A stretch of DNA of 64,000 nucleotides from Pseudomonas sp. DY-1 (GCF_003626975.1 NZ_CP032616.1:744001-808000), one strand, 5' to 3'; counted from the stretch's first letter, positions 1-9,286 are shown. The notes: generated by a model not told the origin, from the sequence alone. Program-made: numbers and translations.

Positions 1-1
1 C

Positions 2-931
2 GCGCAGAAGGCCCAGATACTCGAAGAACTGGCTGGCCGCGACAGCCGCTTCGCCCGTGCCCTGCGTATGGCCCGCCAGGGGCTGGCCAACGAGCTGCCA
101 GTGCTGCTACTGGGTGAAACCGGCACCGGCAAGGAAGTGGTCGCCCGCGCGCTGCACCAGTCTGGCCCGCGCGCCGACAAACCCTTCGTGGCGGTGAACT
201 GCGCCGCCATCCCCGAGGGGCTGATCGAATCCGAGCTCTTTGGCTACCGTGAAGGCGCCTTCACCGGTTCGCGCCGTGGCGGCATGGTCGGCCGGCTGAT
301 GCAGGCCCATGGCGGCACCCTGTTCCTCGATGAGATCGGCGACATGCCGCTGAGCCTGCAGGCGCGCCTTCTGCGTGTGCTGCAAGAGCGCAAGGTGGCG
401 CCGCTCGGTGCCGGCGAAGAGCAGGACATCGACGTCGCGGTGATCTGCGCGACCCACCGCGACCTCAAGCGTCTGGTGCAGGAAAAACACTTCCGCGAAG
501 ACCTCTACTACCGCATCAACGGCGTCAGCCTGCGCCTGCCGGCCCTGCGCGAGCGCGACGACCTGGCCGGGATGATCAGCGGCGTGCTGCACAAGTTCGG
601 CGCCACCAACGTCAGCCTCGACAAGGACCTCACCGAGCTGCTCGCCGGTTACGACTGGCCAGGCAATATTCGCCAGCTGGAAATGGTCCTGCGCTCGGCC
701 CTGGCCATGCGCGAGGAGGGCGAGAAGGTCCTCGGCCTCGACCACCTCACCGACAGCCTGCTGGACGAACTGACCGCCAGTTGCCGCCAGCCCGGCAGCA
801 TCCGCGAGAACGAGCTGGAGCTGATCCGTGGCGCGCTGGACCGCCACCAGGGCAATGTCTCGGCCGCCGCCGATTCTCTCGGCATCAGCCGCGCGACCCT
901 GTATCGCAAGTTGAAGCAGCTGCGCGGATGA
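2..931 (+). CDS. Sigma-54-dependent transcriptional activator, C-terminal part (truncated by window start)
   Basis: The reading frame is open to the left edge, so only about 309 residues are visible and the sensory N-terminus is missing. The AAA+ domain is complete: Walker A GETGTGKE near visible residue 38, the GAFTGS loop that contacts sigma-54, Walker B LFLDEIGD, and arginine-rich sensor segments. A Fis-type helix-turn-helix ([18 protein letters not shown]) closes the protein. The layout matches AcoR-family activators, like the intact one at 23473. It stops 127 bases before the qhpFEG trio on the same strand and is the likely regulator of the amine dehydrogenase locus, which is inferred from position only. 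Confidence 0.9.
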   Translation, partial: AQKAQILEELAGRDSRFARALRMARQGLANELPVLLLGETGTGKEVVARALHQSGPRADKPFVAVNCAAIPEGLIESELFGYREGAFTGSRRGGMVGRLMQAHGGTLFLDEIGDMPLSLQARLLRVLQERKVAPLGAGEEQDIDVAVICATHRDLKRLVQEKHFREDLYYRINGVSLRLPALRERDDLAGMISGVLHKFGATNVSLDKDLTELLAGYDWPGNIRQLEMVLRSALAMREEGEKVLGLDHLTDSLLDELTASCRQPGSIRENELELIRGALDRHQGNVSAAADSLGISRATLYRKLKQLRG

Positions 932-940
932 CATTTCCTG

Positions 941-1030
941 TAGGAGCGAATTCATTCGCGAAGGACCGCGCAGCGGTCCATGGCATCAGCCGCGAACCTG
1001 TCACCCGAATCGCGAATGAATTCGCTCCCA
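941..1030. repeat. Extragenic palindrome pair (REP-like)
   Basis: Two 21-base arms (941-961 and 1010-1030), both built on GGAGCGAATTCATTCGCG, are inverted around a spacer holding a second small palindrome (ACCGCGCAGCGGT). Related GGAGCGA elements occur at 25864 and 37094. It fills the gap between the activator and qhpF and may fold as an mRNA hairpin. Confidence 0.75.
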
Positions 1031-1058
1031 CTACAGCCAACCGACATTCCGGCATTCC

Positions 1059-2792
1059 ATGACCCGCCTCTTCCTCAAACTGGTGGAAACCAGCGACCCT
1101 GACCTGTTGCGCCGTGCCCTGGCCTGGCTCTATGGCTTCGTGCGCCCGCAATTGCGCGCCATCCTGGTGTTGCTGGGCCTGTCCCTGGCCGCATCCCTGC
1201 TGGTGCTGGCCCAGCCCTGGCTGACCAAGACCCTGATCGACGACGGCTTGTTGGCCAAGGACTTCGGCATGCTGGTGCAGGTGGCCGTGGCGATGATCGC
1301 CGTCGGCATCCTCGGCACGGTGCTGTCCGGCATCAACCGCTATCTGCACACGCGGCTTTCCGGACGCATCCTTTTTGCCCTGCGAGATGACCTTTATCGC
1401 CACCTCCAGCAGCTTTCGCCCGCCTTCTATGGGCGCAAGCGCATCGGCGACATCCTTTCCCGACTGGATGGCGATGTAGCGGAGATCCAGCGTTTCGCCG
1501 TGGATTCACTGTTCTCCGCCGTCTCCAGCGTCATTGGCCTGATCGGCGCAGTGGCGCTCATGTTGCTGCTGTCCTGGCAGCTGTCGTTGCTGCTGGCGCT
1601 GTTGATCCCCATCGAAGTGCTCTGGCTGCGCTGGATGCGGCGCAAGGTGGAACGGGAAGTGCGCAGCCTGCGCGAGCGCTCGGCAGACGTGTCCTCCTTC
1701 CTGGTGGAAACCCTGCCGGCGATGAAGTTCATCCAGGCCGCGGGCCAGCAAAAGCGCGAATCCGGTCGTCTGGAAGGTCTGGGCCAGGGCTATATGAGCC
1801 AGTTGCTGCGGGTGCAGGTCACTGAGTTCTTCACTCACGCCGTGCCCGGCACGCTCACCTCGCTGTCCCGCGCCTGCGCATTCCTTATAGGCGGCTACTG
1901 GGTGATCCAGGGCACCTGGCAACTGGGCGCGCTGATCGCCTTTTCCACCTATCTCGGCATGGCCGTCGGGCCGGTGCAGAGCTTGCTGGGGCTGTATGTC
2001 GCCCTGCAGCGCATGACCGTCAGCCTTGGTCGGGTGATGGAACTGCAACAGGAACCTGTGCCGGTACGCCAGCCCGAAGCACCGAAACCCATGCCGGAGG
2101 GTAGGGGGGAGCTGCGCCTGGAGGGCGTGCACTTCGCCCATGAACAGCGTGCAGGTAACGTGCTGAACGGCTTGGACGCGGTGATCCCCGCGGGGCTCAA
2201 GGTGGCCGTGAGCGGCGCTTCCGGCGTCGGCAAGTCGACCCTCATCGACCTGCTGCAACGCTTCTACGACCCGGACCAGGGGCGCGTCCTGCTGGATGGC
2301 GCCGACTTGCGCGAGCTTGACCTCTTCGCCCTGCGCCGGCGCATTGCCGTGGTCAGCCAGGACATCGTCCTGTTTCGTGGCACGCTGGCCGAGAACCTTT
2401 CCTACAGTGCCCCGGACGCCAGCCGCGAAGCCCTGGAACAGGTGGCGCGGCTGGCTCGCCTCGATAGCCTGATCGAGTCCCTGCCATTGGGCCTGGACAG
2501 TCCGCTGGGCGAGCGCGGCCAGCAGCTCTCCGGCGGCCAGAAACAGCGCATCGCCATCGCCCGCGCGTTGCTGCAGGACCCGCTGATCCTGGTGCTGGAC
2601 GAAGCGACCTCGGCGGTGGACGAAGCCACCGAGCGTGAGGTGATCGCCGCCATCGACCAGCTCTTTGCCGGACGCACGCGCATCCTCATCAGCCACCGGC
2701 CTTCCACCCTGGCTCAGGCCGATATCGCCTTTCGTATGGAGCACGGCCAACTGCACGGCCTGGAACCCGAGCAGGTGACTCATGGCCATTGA
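1059..2792 (+). CDS. qhpF: ABC transporter, fused membrane and ATPase domains; QhpF-like peptide exporter
   Basis: A 577-residue half-transporter. Six predicted membrane helices occupy about residues 30-300. The nucleotide-binding domain follows with Walker A GASGVGKS near residue 385, Q-loop SQDIVLF, signature LSGGQKQR, Walker B ILVLDEATS and the H-loop histidine ISHRPS. No peptidase domain is fused at the N-terminus. In quinohemoprotein amine dehydrogenase (QHNDH) loci QhpF is the inner-membrane ABC protein needed to move the matured gamma subunit to the periplasm. The stop overlaps the next start by 11 bases, so the three downstream products are translationally coupled. The family is certain; the qhp role rests on the neighbours. 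Confidence 0.8.
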   Translation: MTRLFLKLVETSDPDLLRRALAWLYGFVRPQLRAILVLLGLSLAASLLVLAQPWLTKTLIDDGLLAKDFGMLVQVAVAMIAVGILGTVLSGINRYLHTRLSGRILFALRDDLYRHLQQLSPAFYGRKRIGDILSRLDGDVAEIQRFAVDSLFSAVSSVIGLIGAVALMLLLSWQLSLLLALLIPIEVLWLRWMRRKVEREVRSLRERSADVSSFLVETLPAMKFIQAAGQQKRESGRLEGLGQGYMSQLLRVQVTEFFTHAVPGTLTSLSRACAFLIGGYWVIQGTWQLGALIAFSTYLGMAVGPVQSLLGLYVALQRMTVSLGRVMELQQEPVPVRQPEAPKPMPEGRGELRLEGVHFAHEQRAGNVLNGLDAVIPAGLKVAVSGASGVGKSTLIDLLQRFYDPDQGRVLLDGADLRELDLFALRRRIAVVSQDIVLFRGTLAENLSYSAPDASREALEQVARLARLDSLIESLPLGLDSPLGERGQQLSGGQKQRIAIARALLQDPLILVLDEATSAVDEATEREVIAAIDQLFAGRTRILISHRPSTLAQADIAFRMEHGQLHGLEPEQVTHGH

Positions 2793-3456
2793 ACTCGCCA
2801 TCGGCATCATCGACAGCGGCTTTGCGCTGGAACAGGGCGGGCTCGTCGCTCAGTCGCGCCGTTTCTGGCTGGAAGGCGGGGAATTGAAGGAAGGCGACAC
2901 CCAGCCCGACGCCCTTGGCCACGGCAGCGTGGTGCTGGACACCCTGACGAGCCAGTGCGGCCCGGTCCGCCTCTGTGTCGCCCAGGTCTTCGCTGAGCGC
3001 TGGCAGACCAGCCCCTTGCAGATTGCCGCCGCCTTGCATTGGCTGATCGACCAGGACGTCGCGCTGGTGAACATGAGCCTTGGTCTGCGCAACGACCGCC
3101 CGGTGCTGCGCGAAGCCTGTGTGCTCGCCCATGCCGCCGGCATCCTGCTCTGCGCCTCAAGCCCCGCCCAGGGCGATCCGGTGTACCCGGCCGCTTATCC
3201 GGGCGTGATCCGCGTGACCGGTGACGCCCGCTGCGCGCCGGGGCAATGGTCCTGGCTGAACAGCCCCCAGGCCGACTTCGGTGCTCATGTGGCGGCGGCC
3301 AACGGCTTGGCCGGCTCCAGTGTCGGCTGCGCGGCACTGAGCGGAGTCATCGCCGGCTACCTGCAAGCCCGTCCTGGCGCCAGTCGTGAGTCGCTACTGG
3401 AGTGGCTGCGCGAAGGCGCCACCTACGAAGGGCCGGAGCGTCGTGGTCATGTCTGA
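2782..3456 (+). CDS. qhpE: Small subtilisin-like serine protease, QhpE-like
   Basis: A compact 224-residue S8-family protease without signal peptide or prodomain, so it should act in the cytoplasm. The triad can be placed: Asp11 in GIIDSG, His47 in LGHGS, and Ser180 in GSSVGC, which stands where subtilisins have GTSMA. In QHNDH biogenesis QhpE cleaves the leader from the gamma-subunit peptide after its thioether cross-links are made. It overlaps qhpF by 11 bases and qhpG by 8. A short cytoplasmic subtilisin beside an ABC exporter and a flavin hydroxylase is the signature of this pathway. Confidence 0.8.
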   Translation: MAIELAIGIIDSGFALEQGGLVAQSRRFWLEGGELKEGDTQPDALGHGSVVLDTLTSQCGPVRLCVAQVFAERWQTSPLQIAAALHWLIDQDVALVNMSLGLRNDRPVLREACVLAHAAGILLCASSPAQGDPVYPAAYPGVIRVTGDARCAPGQWSWLNSPQADFGAHVAAANGLAGSSVGCAALSGVIAGYLQARPGASRESLLEWLREGATYEGPERRGHV

Positions 3457-4738
3457 AATCGTCGTGCTCGGCGCGGGCCCTGCCGGCGCAGCGGTCGCAT
3501 TGGGGTTGAAGCGACTCGGCTATGGCGTGCGTGTGATCAGTGAATGGCGGCGCTTTGCAGCAGTTGAAGGCGTCTCCCAGCGCGTGCTGGACGGCCTGCG
3601 TCAGGCTGGCCTGCAACAGGCACTCGCCTGTGCTGCGGCCCCTTCGCCCCGTCGGGTGCTGTGGAATGGCGACGGCCAATCCATCAACCAGGAGTCCCTG
3701 CTGGATCGCCCTCGCTTCGATGCGGCCATCCGCGAAGACCTGCGCGAGGCCGGTATCGAAGTACTGGAAGCTCGCGTGTTGAAAGTGGAAAGCACCGATG
3801 ACGGTCACCTGATCCAGATCGAAGCGGGCGAACCACTGCGCGCCGACTTCCTCGTTGAAGCCCGTGGTCGCCAGGCGCCCCTGGCCGGGGGGCGCCTGCG
3901 CGGGCCGGAAACCCTGAGCCTGCTGAACCAGTGGCAGGAATCACCCGGCCGTCCGGGTTCGGCGGTGGAAAGCCTGCGCGATGGCTGGGCCTGGATGGCG
4001 CGCCTGGAGGATGGGCGCTGCTACTGGCAGATCACCCTGGACGCCCGTGACCTGCCGCCCAAGGACCAACTCCCCGATTACTGCGCTCAGCGTCGTGCCG
4101 AATCGACACTGGTGCGCGAGCTGTTTGGCGAAAGTGCGTTGCACCCCGCCAGCCTGCACGCCCGCAGCAGCACCGCCATTCTCTTTCATGAAGCCAGCGG
4201 CGCGAACTGGCTGAGGGTTGGGGACGCCGCCATGGCAGTGGACCCGCTCTCCGGCAACGGCATCTTCCAGTCTCTGTCTTCCGCCCTGCAGGCACCGGCG
4301 GTGATCAATACCATGCTGCAACGCCCGGAGCGCACCGACCTTGCCCGTCGGTTCCACCAGCGCCGGGTGGAACACCTCTTCCTGCGTTTCGCCCGCACCG
4401 GTCGGGACTTCTACGCCCTGGAACAGCGCTGGCCCGACCAGCCCTTCTGGCGCGACCGCCGCATCTGGCCGGATGCCGAACCCATGCATGCGGCAGCCGA
4501 TTTCAGTCGGGTGAGGGTAGCGCGCGCCCCGGTGATCCACGACGACCAGATCGACGAAGCCGAAGTAGTGGTCACCGCCGACCAGCCCCTGGGCATCTGG
4601 CACCTGCAAGGTGTCGAACTCGCGCCCATCATCAATGCCCTCCGGCGAGGGGACTTGGATCGCGCACTGGCCACCTTGCCCGAATCCCAACGGCGGATGG
4701 TGCAAGGCTGGTTGCTGGCGCAGGGCTATCGGCCCTGA
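3449..4738 (+). CDS. qhpG: FAD-dependent monooxygenase, QhpG-like (tryptophan hydroxylation for CTQ cofactor)
   Basis: A 429-residue flavoprotein. The dinucleotide fold starts at once (VVLGAGPAGAA, residues 5-15) and the second FAD motif GDAAMAVDPLSGNG lies near residues 258-271, as in tryptophan-halogenase and hydroxylase-type flavin enzymes. QhpG of QHNDH loci dihydroxylates a tryptophan of the gamma subunit to build cysteine tryptophylquinone. The ATG at 3449 is chosen because the Rossmann strand begins four residues later and it gives an 8-base overlap with qhpE; an in-frame ATG at 3386 would overlap qhpE by 71 bases. The subunit and radical-SAM genes (qhpA-D) do not follow. Confidence 0.78.
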   Translation: MSEIVVLGAGPAGAAVALGLKRLGYGVRVISEWRRFAAVEGVSQRVLDGLRQAGLQQALACAAAPSPRRVLWNGDGQSINQESLLDRPRFDAAIREDLREAGIEVLEARVLKVESTDDGHLIQIEAGEPLRADFLVEARGRQAPLAGGRLRGPETLSLLNQWQESPGRPGSAVESLRDGWAWMARLEDGRCYWQITLDARDLPPKDQLPDYCAQRRAESTLVRELFGESALHPASLHARSSTAILFHEASGANWLRVGDAAMAVDPLSGNGIFQSLSSALQAPAVINTMLQRPERTDLARRFHQRRVEHLFLRFARTGRDFYALEQRWPDQPFWRDRRIWPDAEPMHAAADFSRVRVARAPVIHDDQIDEAEVVVTADQPLGIWHLQGVELAPIINALRRGDLDRALATLPESQRRMVQGWLLAQGYRP

Positions 4739-5007
4739 AGTCCCGGCAGTAGAGACTGTACGGTGGATGGCGCTCTTTCCGTCAACCAGATCCCCAGCCA
4801 GCCTGCAAACGCCATTATTTTGCTGTCACGGTCCTACGCAAAAAGACCTATCAGGCAATAGCGCTGTCGCATTTGGATCGGCGGGCATCGTCCTCGCGCA
4901 AGTCGCCTTTCACCTGTCGCGCGACCATCGCGGGGCAGTGATCATTGCCCGCCACGGCAGGTTCAAAACCTTACAAGAAGAAAGGCATTCAAAGCTTGAG
5001 GAGGCCC
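4739..5007. other. Intergenic gap before BCCT gene
   Basis: No coding sequence is recognised here. The stretch is locally richer in A+T than its surroundings, as expected for a promoter region. A strong ribosome-binding site (GAGGAGG) lies just before the ATG at 5008. An AAGAAGAA run at 4975-4982 resembles a Crc/Hfq motif but is 26 bases or more from the start codon. Confidence 0.5.
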
Positions 5008-6573
5008 ATGCACAAGACACCTGGATCACCCGTCGACAAGGTCGTTTTCTGGGGGGCTGCGGCGATTTCAGCCTCGTTGGTCACCTGGGGGGCACTCGCG
5101 CCCACGGCCATGGCGACGGCGTCGCAGGCGCTGCTGAACACCATCATCGACTGGTTCGGCTGGAGCTTCGTCCTCTCCACGGCGTTCTTCCTGGGTTTCG
5201 CGCTGTTCCTGGCTTTCAGCCGCTTCGGCCGAATCAGACTGGGCAAGGACGACGAACAGCCCGAGTTCAGCACGTCGTCGTGGATCGCGATGATGTTCAG
5301 CGTCGGCATGGGGATCGGCCTCATGTTCTGGGGCGTGGCCGAGCCGATCACACACTTTTCGACGCTGCCCAACGACCTGGCGCAGCCGCACTCCAGGGAA
5401 GCGGCCAAGGTCGCAATGGGTTACGCCTACTTCCATTGGGCGTTCCATCCCTGGGCGATCTACGCCATCGTCGGCCTGGTGATGGCTTACTTCTCGTTCC
5501 GCAATGGACTGCCGAACCTGATCTCCAGCGCCTTTACGCCATTGATCGGCGAGGCAGGTGTGCGCGGGCCATTGGGCAAGTCGATCGACGTGCTGGCGGT
5601 TCTGGCCACTCTTTTCGGCACTGCCACCTCGCTCGGCCTGGGCGCGCAGCAGATCAACAGCGGCCTGAACTACCTCTGGCACACCGGCGAATCGAACAGC
5701 ATTGCATTGGCGATCATTGCGGTGATGACGGTGCTCTTCATCCTTTCCGCAGTGTCCGGCGTGGGCAAGGGGGTGCAGTTCCTGAGCAACGTCAACATGG
5801 TGGTCGCAGTGTTGTTGTTGCTGTTCCTGGCGGCGGTTGGCCCCAGCGTATTCATCATGAACACCCTGGTCGCATCGATAGGCGAATACCTCCGCGAACT
5901 GGTGCCGATGTCGTTCCGTACCGCGGCTTTCAGCGATGGCAAGTGGCTCGCTGGCTGGACCATCTTCTACTGGGCCTGGTGGATCTCCTGGGCTCCCTTC
6001 GTCGGTACCTTCATCGCGCGAATTTCGCGAGGCCGCACCATTCGCGAGTTCGTCATCGGCGTCATCTTCATTCCCAGCGGCGTCACCATGGTCTGGTTCG
6101 CGATCATGGGCGGCGCGGCCCTCTACTCGGAGCTGGCAGGCGCGGGTGGCATTGCCGCAGCGGTGAATGACCAGGGACCGGCAGTGGCGCTCTTCACGTT
6201 GCTGTCCCAGTATCCCGCTGCCACGCTGACTTCGTTTGCGGCCATTGTGCTGGTCGGCGTGTTCTTCATCTCGGGAGCCGACGCGGGTTCCATTGTCATG
6301 GGCATGCTGTGTGCCCGCGGCAGCCTGCAGCCGCCAGGCTGGCTGGTGGTGCTATGGGGCACGCTGGCCAGTGCGGCGGCCTCGGTGCTGCTGGTGATGG
6401 GCGGCCTGGTAGCGTTGCAGACCGCCGCCATCATCTTCGCCGCGCCATTCCTGGCGGTGATGGTGGGCTTGTGCGTGTCGCTGTGGAAGGCACTGCTGAG
6501 CGAGCGGCAGGTCGGCGTGGCGCATGACCCGCTTGCCGCGCTCCGCGACCGAGCACCTGCCGCTTTGGATTGA
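5008..6573 (+). CDS. BCCT-family transporter (betaine/choline/carnitine type)
   Basis: A 521-residue inner-membrane carrier with about twelve helices. Family hallmarks are visible: GMGIGLMFWGVAEPITHF near residues 104-121 and the WTIFYWAWWISW segment near residues 316-327, which carries substrate-coordinating tryptophans. The start at 5008 follows GAGGAGG closely, while an upstream in-frame ATG at 4945 has no such site. Family members import trimethylammonium compounds, by Na+ or H+ symport or by exchange. The C-terminus is short and lacks the long osmosensing tail of BetP, so a nutritional role is more likely. The substrate cannot be read from the sequence. It follows the qhp trio but the 269-base gap argues for separate transcription. 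Confidence 0.88.
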   Translation: MHKTPGSPVDKVVFWGAAAISASLVTWGALAPTAMATASQALLNTIIDWFGWSFVLSTAFFLGFALFLAFSRFGRIRLGKDDEQPEFSTSSWIAMMFSVGMGIGLMFWGVAEPITHFSTLPNDLAQPHSREAAKVAMGYAYFHWAFHPWAIYAIVGLVMAYFSFRNGLPNLISSAFTPLIGEAGVRGPLGKSIDVLAVLATLFGTATSLGLGAQQINSGLNYLWHTGESNSIALAIIAVMTVLFILSAVSGVGKGVQFLSNVNMVVAVLLLLFLAAVGPSVFIMNTLVASIGEYLRELVPMSFRTAAFSDGKWLAGWTIFYWAWWISWAPFVGTFIARISRGRTIREFVIGVIFIPSGVTMVWFAIMGGAALYSELAGAGGIAAAVNDQGPAVALFTLLSQYPAATLTSFAAIVLVGVFFISGADAGSIVMGMLCARGSLQPPGWLVVLWGTLASAAASVLLVMGGLVALQTAAIIFAAPFLAVMVGLCVSLWKALLSERQVGVAHDPLAALRDRAPAALD

Positions 6574-6623
6574 AGATGAAGCCCCAAGCGCCGCGCAAGT
6601 TTCACCCCCACGCGCGCGGCCAA

Positions 6624-6660
6624 CCCCCCTCTCCCTCGGGGAGAGGGCTGGGGTGAGGGA
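6624..6660. repeat. Intergenic hairpin repeat (CCCTCTCCCT / GGGAGAGGG type)
   Basis: An imperfect palindrome whose arms are CCCCTCTCCCTC and GGGGAGAGGG, followed by CTGGGGTGAGGG. This is a dispersed intergenic repeat common in proteobacterial genomes. It lies between the BCCT gene and the convergent LysR gene and may help terminate both. A related palindrome occurs at 37243. Confidence 0.6.
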
Positions 6661-6778
6661 ATTTGATCTCAGCCCGGACTGGACAGGTCTCCCCTGTAGG
6701 GGTGAAATCATTCGCCAAGGGCAAGGCAGTTGCCCCTCGGCAACAACCCTCTGACCTCCATCGCCAGCCACCGGATAC

Positions 6779-7705
6779 TCACTGCCACGCCGCAAGGCTA
6801 TCGCCGGGCCCGTCCGCGTTGCGCCGGAAGAAGTCGCGCAGGTGCTCGACGAAGAAGGACACCTTTGCCGACAGGTTGAGGCGTTCGAGATAGACCGCGT
6901 AGATGTCTGCAGGCGGTGTTTCATAGTCCCCCAACACTTCCACCAGGCGGCCGGCGCGCAGGTGACTGGCGAGGTTCCACTCGGCGCGCATGAGAATGCC
7001 GTGACCATCCAGCGCCCAGTTCAGCGCCACCTCGCCATCGTTGGTGCTGAGGCCGCCGCGTACCTTTATCGACTCCGTCTGCTTGCCCAGGCTCAGGCGC
7101 CAGATGCCGAAGGCCGCATCGTTCTGACGTAGCACGATGCAGTTGTGCTGCACCAGGTCCTTGGGTGTTTCGGGACGACCGAAGGCCTCGAGGTAGGCCG
7201 GTGCAGCACACAACCTGCGGCGGTTCGCGGCGATCTTGCGGGCGATCAGCCGGGAGTCGGGCAACTCACCGAAGCGGATGGCGACGTCGATGGCATCGTC
7301 CGGCAGGTTGATTGGCCGGTCGGTCAGGTGCAGCTGTACCTCGACTTCCGGATAGCGCCTGACGAACGAAGAGATCGCCGGGCCGACATGGGTGCGGCCG
7401 AAGCCCAGCGGCGCATTGACGCGCAGCAGCCCCTTGGGCTCGGCCCGGCTGCTCGACACCTGACTCTCCATTTCCTCGATCTCGCCAAGGATCCGTTGCG
7501 CGTTGATCAGATAGAGCTCGCCCTCGGCGGTGAGGCTGATGCTGCGCGTGGTGCGATTGAGCAGGCGCACGCCAAGGCGCTGCTCGAGTTGCGCAAGCCG
7601 CTTGGAAACCGCCGGCGGCGTCAGATTGAGCTCCCGCGCAGTGGCTGCAAGGCTGCCCGCCCTGACCAGTTGGGTGAAGAAGGCCAGCTCCGATACCTGA
7701 TTCAT
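6779..7705 (-). CDS. LysR-family regulator, divergent from the tartrate operon
   Basis: 308 residues with the standard N-terminal winged helix-turn-helix (LVRAGSLAATARELNLTPPAVSKRLAQLE, about residues 13-41; shown here only by its role) followed by a periplasmic-binding-like effector domain. It is transcribed away from the dctA/ttdA/ttdB cluster across a 178-base gap with nested palindromes at 7712-7759. This is the usual layout for a LysR activator of the adjoining genes, so a TtdR-like tartrate response is the simplest inference. The effector has not been shown. Confidence 0.88.
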   Translation of the reverse strand: MNQVSELAFFTQLVRAGSLAATARELNLTPPAVSKRLAQLEQRLGVRLLNRTTRSISLTAEGELYLINAQRILGEIEEMESQVSSSRAEPKGLLRVNAPLGFGRTHVGPAISSFVRRYPEVEVQLHLTDRPINLPDDAIDVAIRFGELPDSRLIARKIAANRRRLCAAPAYLEAFGRPETPKDLVQHNCIVLRQNDAAFGIWRLSLGKQTESIKVRGGLSTNDGEVALNWALDGHGILMRAEWNLASHLRAGRLVEVLGDYETPPADIYAVYLERLNLSAKVSFFVEHLRDFFRRNADGPGDSLAAWQ

Positions 7706-7711
7706 AATTAA

Positions 7712-7759
7712 CCTGAAGGAAACAATGAAATAACTTTCATTGTATTACGCGACTTCAGG
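7712..7759. promoter_or_regulatory. Nested palindromic operator between LysR and dctA
   Basis: An inner perfect palindrome has 9-base arms ACAATGAAA and TTTCATTGT around TAAC (7722-7743). It is framed by CCTGAAG (7712-7718) and CTTCAGG (7753-7759). The position, just upstream of the LysR start and about 125 bases before dctA, suits an autoregulatory and activating LysR site. Confidence 0.6.
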
Positions 7760-7862
7760 AAAACCATTAACTTTGCTTTCGTGAATTACCCACATGAAAT
7801 CTGGGTCATTTGCCAGCCACAGCCTGATGCGGCCGCCCGGGCGCCAACTACATCCGACTCAC

Positions 7863-7870
7863 AACAATAA
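7863..7870 (+). promoter_or_regulatory. Crc/Hfq-like A-rich motif in dctA leader
   Basis: AACAATAA fits AAnAAnAA and lies 13 bases before the ATG, directly upstream of the CGGAG ribosome-binding site. Hfq/Crc binding here would block initiation. Confidence 0.55.
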
Positions 7871-7883
7871 TTCGGAGAAAACC

Positions 7884-9224
7884 ATGGCCAAGCGATACCT
7901 AGGAAAGCTCTATGTCCAGGTTCTGATCGGCGTGACCATCGGCATCTTGCTCGGTGCGATCTGGCCCCAGTTCGGTGCCGATCTGAAGCCTATCGGCGAT
8001 GCCTTCATCAAGCTGATCAAGATGGTCTTCGCGCCAATCATCTTCGCCACGGTGGTGCTCGGCATCGCCAAGATGGAGAACATGAAGGAGCTCGGCCGGG
8101 TCGGCATGCGCTCGCTGATCTACTTCGAAGTCCTCTCGACCTTCGCCCTGGTGCTGGGCCTGGTGGTAGTCAACTTCGTGCAGCCCGGCCAGGGCATGAA
8201 CGTCGACCCGGCCACCCTCGACATCAAGAGCATCTCTACCTACACAGCCACCGCGGCGAGTAGCTCCGGCAGCTTCACCGACTTCCTGCTGCACATCATT
8301 CCCGCCAGCGTCACCGACGCATTCGCCAAGAACGAAATCCTGCAGATCCTGCTGTTCTCGACCCTGTTCGGCATCGCCCTGGCTCACCTGGGACCGCGCG
8401 GCAAGCCAGTGGTAGATGTACTGGAAGCCTTCTCCCACGGCATGTTCTACATCGTCGGCATGGTCATGCGCGTTGCACCGCTGGCTGCCTGCGGCGCGAT
8501 GGCCTTCACCGTCGGCAAGTACGGTCTTGGCTCGATCGTTTCGCTCGGCAAGCTGATGGCGACCATGTACCTGACCTGCTTCCTGTTCGTGGTCTTCGTC
8601 CTCGGCTTCATCGCCCGCTTGTCCGGCTTCAGCCTCTGGAAGTTCCTCAAGTACCTCAAGGAAGAACTGTTCACCGTGCTGGGCACCAGTTCCTCGGAAT
8701 CGGTCGTGCCACAACTGATGAACAAGTTGGAGAGCGTCGGCGTCTCCAAGCCGGTGGTGGGGCTGGTGATTCCCTCCGGGCTGACCTTCAACCCCGACGG
8801 CCAGTGCATCTACTACACCATGGCGGCCATCTTCATTGCCCAGGCCACCAACACACCGTTGACCCTGACCGACCAGTTGATCGTGCTCGGCGTGCTGCTG
8901 CTCACCTCGAAAGGCTCGGCGGGCGTCACTGGCTCCGGCTTCATCACCCTGGCCGCCACCCTGGCCTCGATGGACAACATCCCGGTCGCCGGCATGGTGC
9001 TGCTGCTCGGTGTCGACCGCTTCATGTCCGAGGCGCGCGCCATCACCAACACCATCGGCAATGCGGTTGGAACCATGGCCATCGCCAAGTGGGTCGGTGC
9101 CCTCGACAAATCCCGAATGGATCAGGTGCTGAGCGGCAGCGAACTGCCGGAACAGAGCCAGGCGCAGCAATCATCGCTGCCGAGCCACGCCGTAAAGCCG
9201 GCCACGACCGCCAGCGGCGCCTGA
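7884..9224 (+). CDS. dctA: DctA-type dicarboxylate:cation symporter (DAACS family)
   Basis: 446 residues, the usual DctA length. Characteristic parts are seen: the serine-rich re-entrant loop GTSSSES near residue 270, the GLTFNPDG segment of helix 7 and the GSAGVTGSG loop. It imports C4-dicarboxylates across the inner membrane. An ATG at 7794 is in frame, but the [13 protein letters not shown] start typical of DctA is at 7884 behind CGGAG. It directly precedes ttdA and ttdB, so the substrate here is probably tartrate or a related dicarboxylate. The well-known E. coli tartrate carrier TtdT is a different family, so this is a functional replacement. Confidence 0.9.
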   Translation: MAKRYLGKLYVQVLIGVTIGILLGAIWPQFGADLKPIGDAFIKLIKMVFAPIIFATVVLGIAKMENMKELGRVGMRSLIYFEVLSTFALVLGLVVVNFVQPGQGMNVDPATLDIKSISTYTATAASSSGSFTDFLLHIIPASVTDAFAKNEILQILLFSTLFGIALAHLGPRGKPVVDVLEAFSHGMFYIVGMVMRVAPLAACGAMAFTVGKYGLGSIVSLGKLMATMYLTCFLFVVFVLGFIARLSGFSLWKFLKYLKEELFTVLGTSSSESVVPQLMNKLESVGVSKPVVGLVIPSGLTFNPDGQCIYYTMAAIFIAQATNTPLTLTDQLIVLGVLLLTSKGSAGVTGSGFITLAATLASMDNIPVAGMVLLLGVDRFMSEARAITNTIGNAVGTMAIAKWVGALDKSRMDQVLSGSELPEQSQAQQSSLPSHAVKPATTASGA

Positions 9225-9278
9225 CTCAGCGGACCCGCCAACAGAACACCCAAAGACCCGCCTTGTGATGCAGTGAGG

Positions 9279-9286
9279 AATAAGAA
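9279..9286 (+). promoter_or_regulatory. Crc/Hfq-like motif next to ttdA start
   Basis: AATAAGAA lies between the GAGG ribosome-binding site and the ATG at 9288, a position where bound Hfq/Crc would occlude initiation. Confidence 0.5.

Noticed and set aside
941..1030. CRISPR-like repeats
   Set aside because: Only paired palindromes, no regular spacers; the same core occurs singly elsewhere, so it is a REP-type element.
4975..4982. AAGAAGAA as a Crc/Hfq site for the BCCT gene
   Set aside because: It is too far from the start codon and separated from it by the ribosome-binding site; kept only as a remark.
7899..9170. Long minus-strand ORF opposite dctA
   Set aside because: Low-complexity His/Gln/Gly-rich product with no start signal; a codon-bias shadow of dctA in GC-rich DNA.
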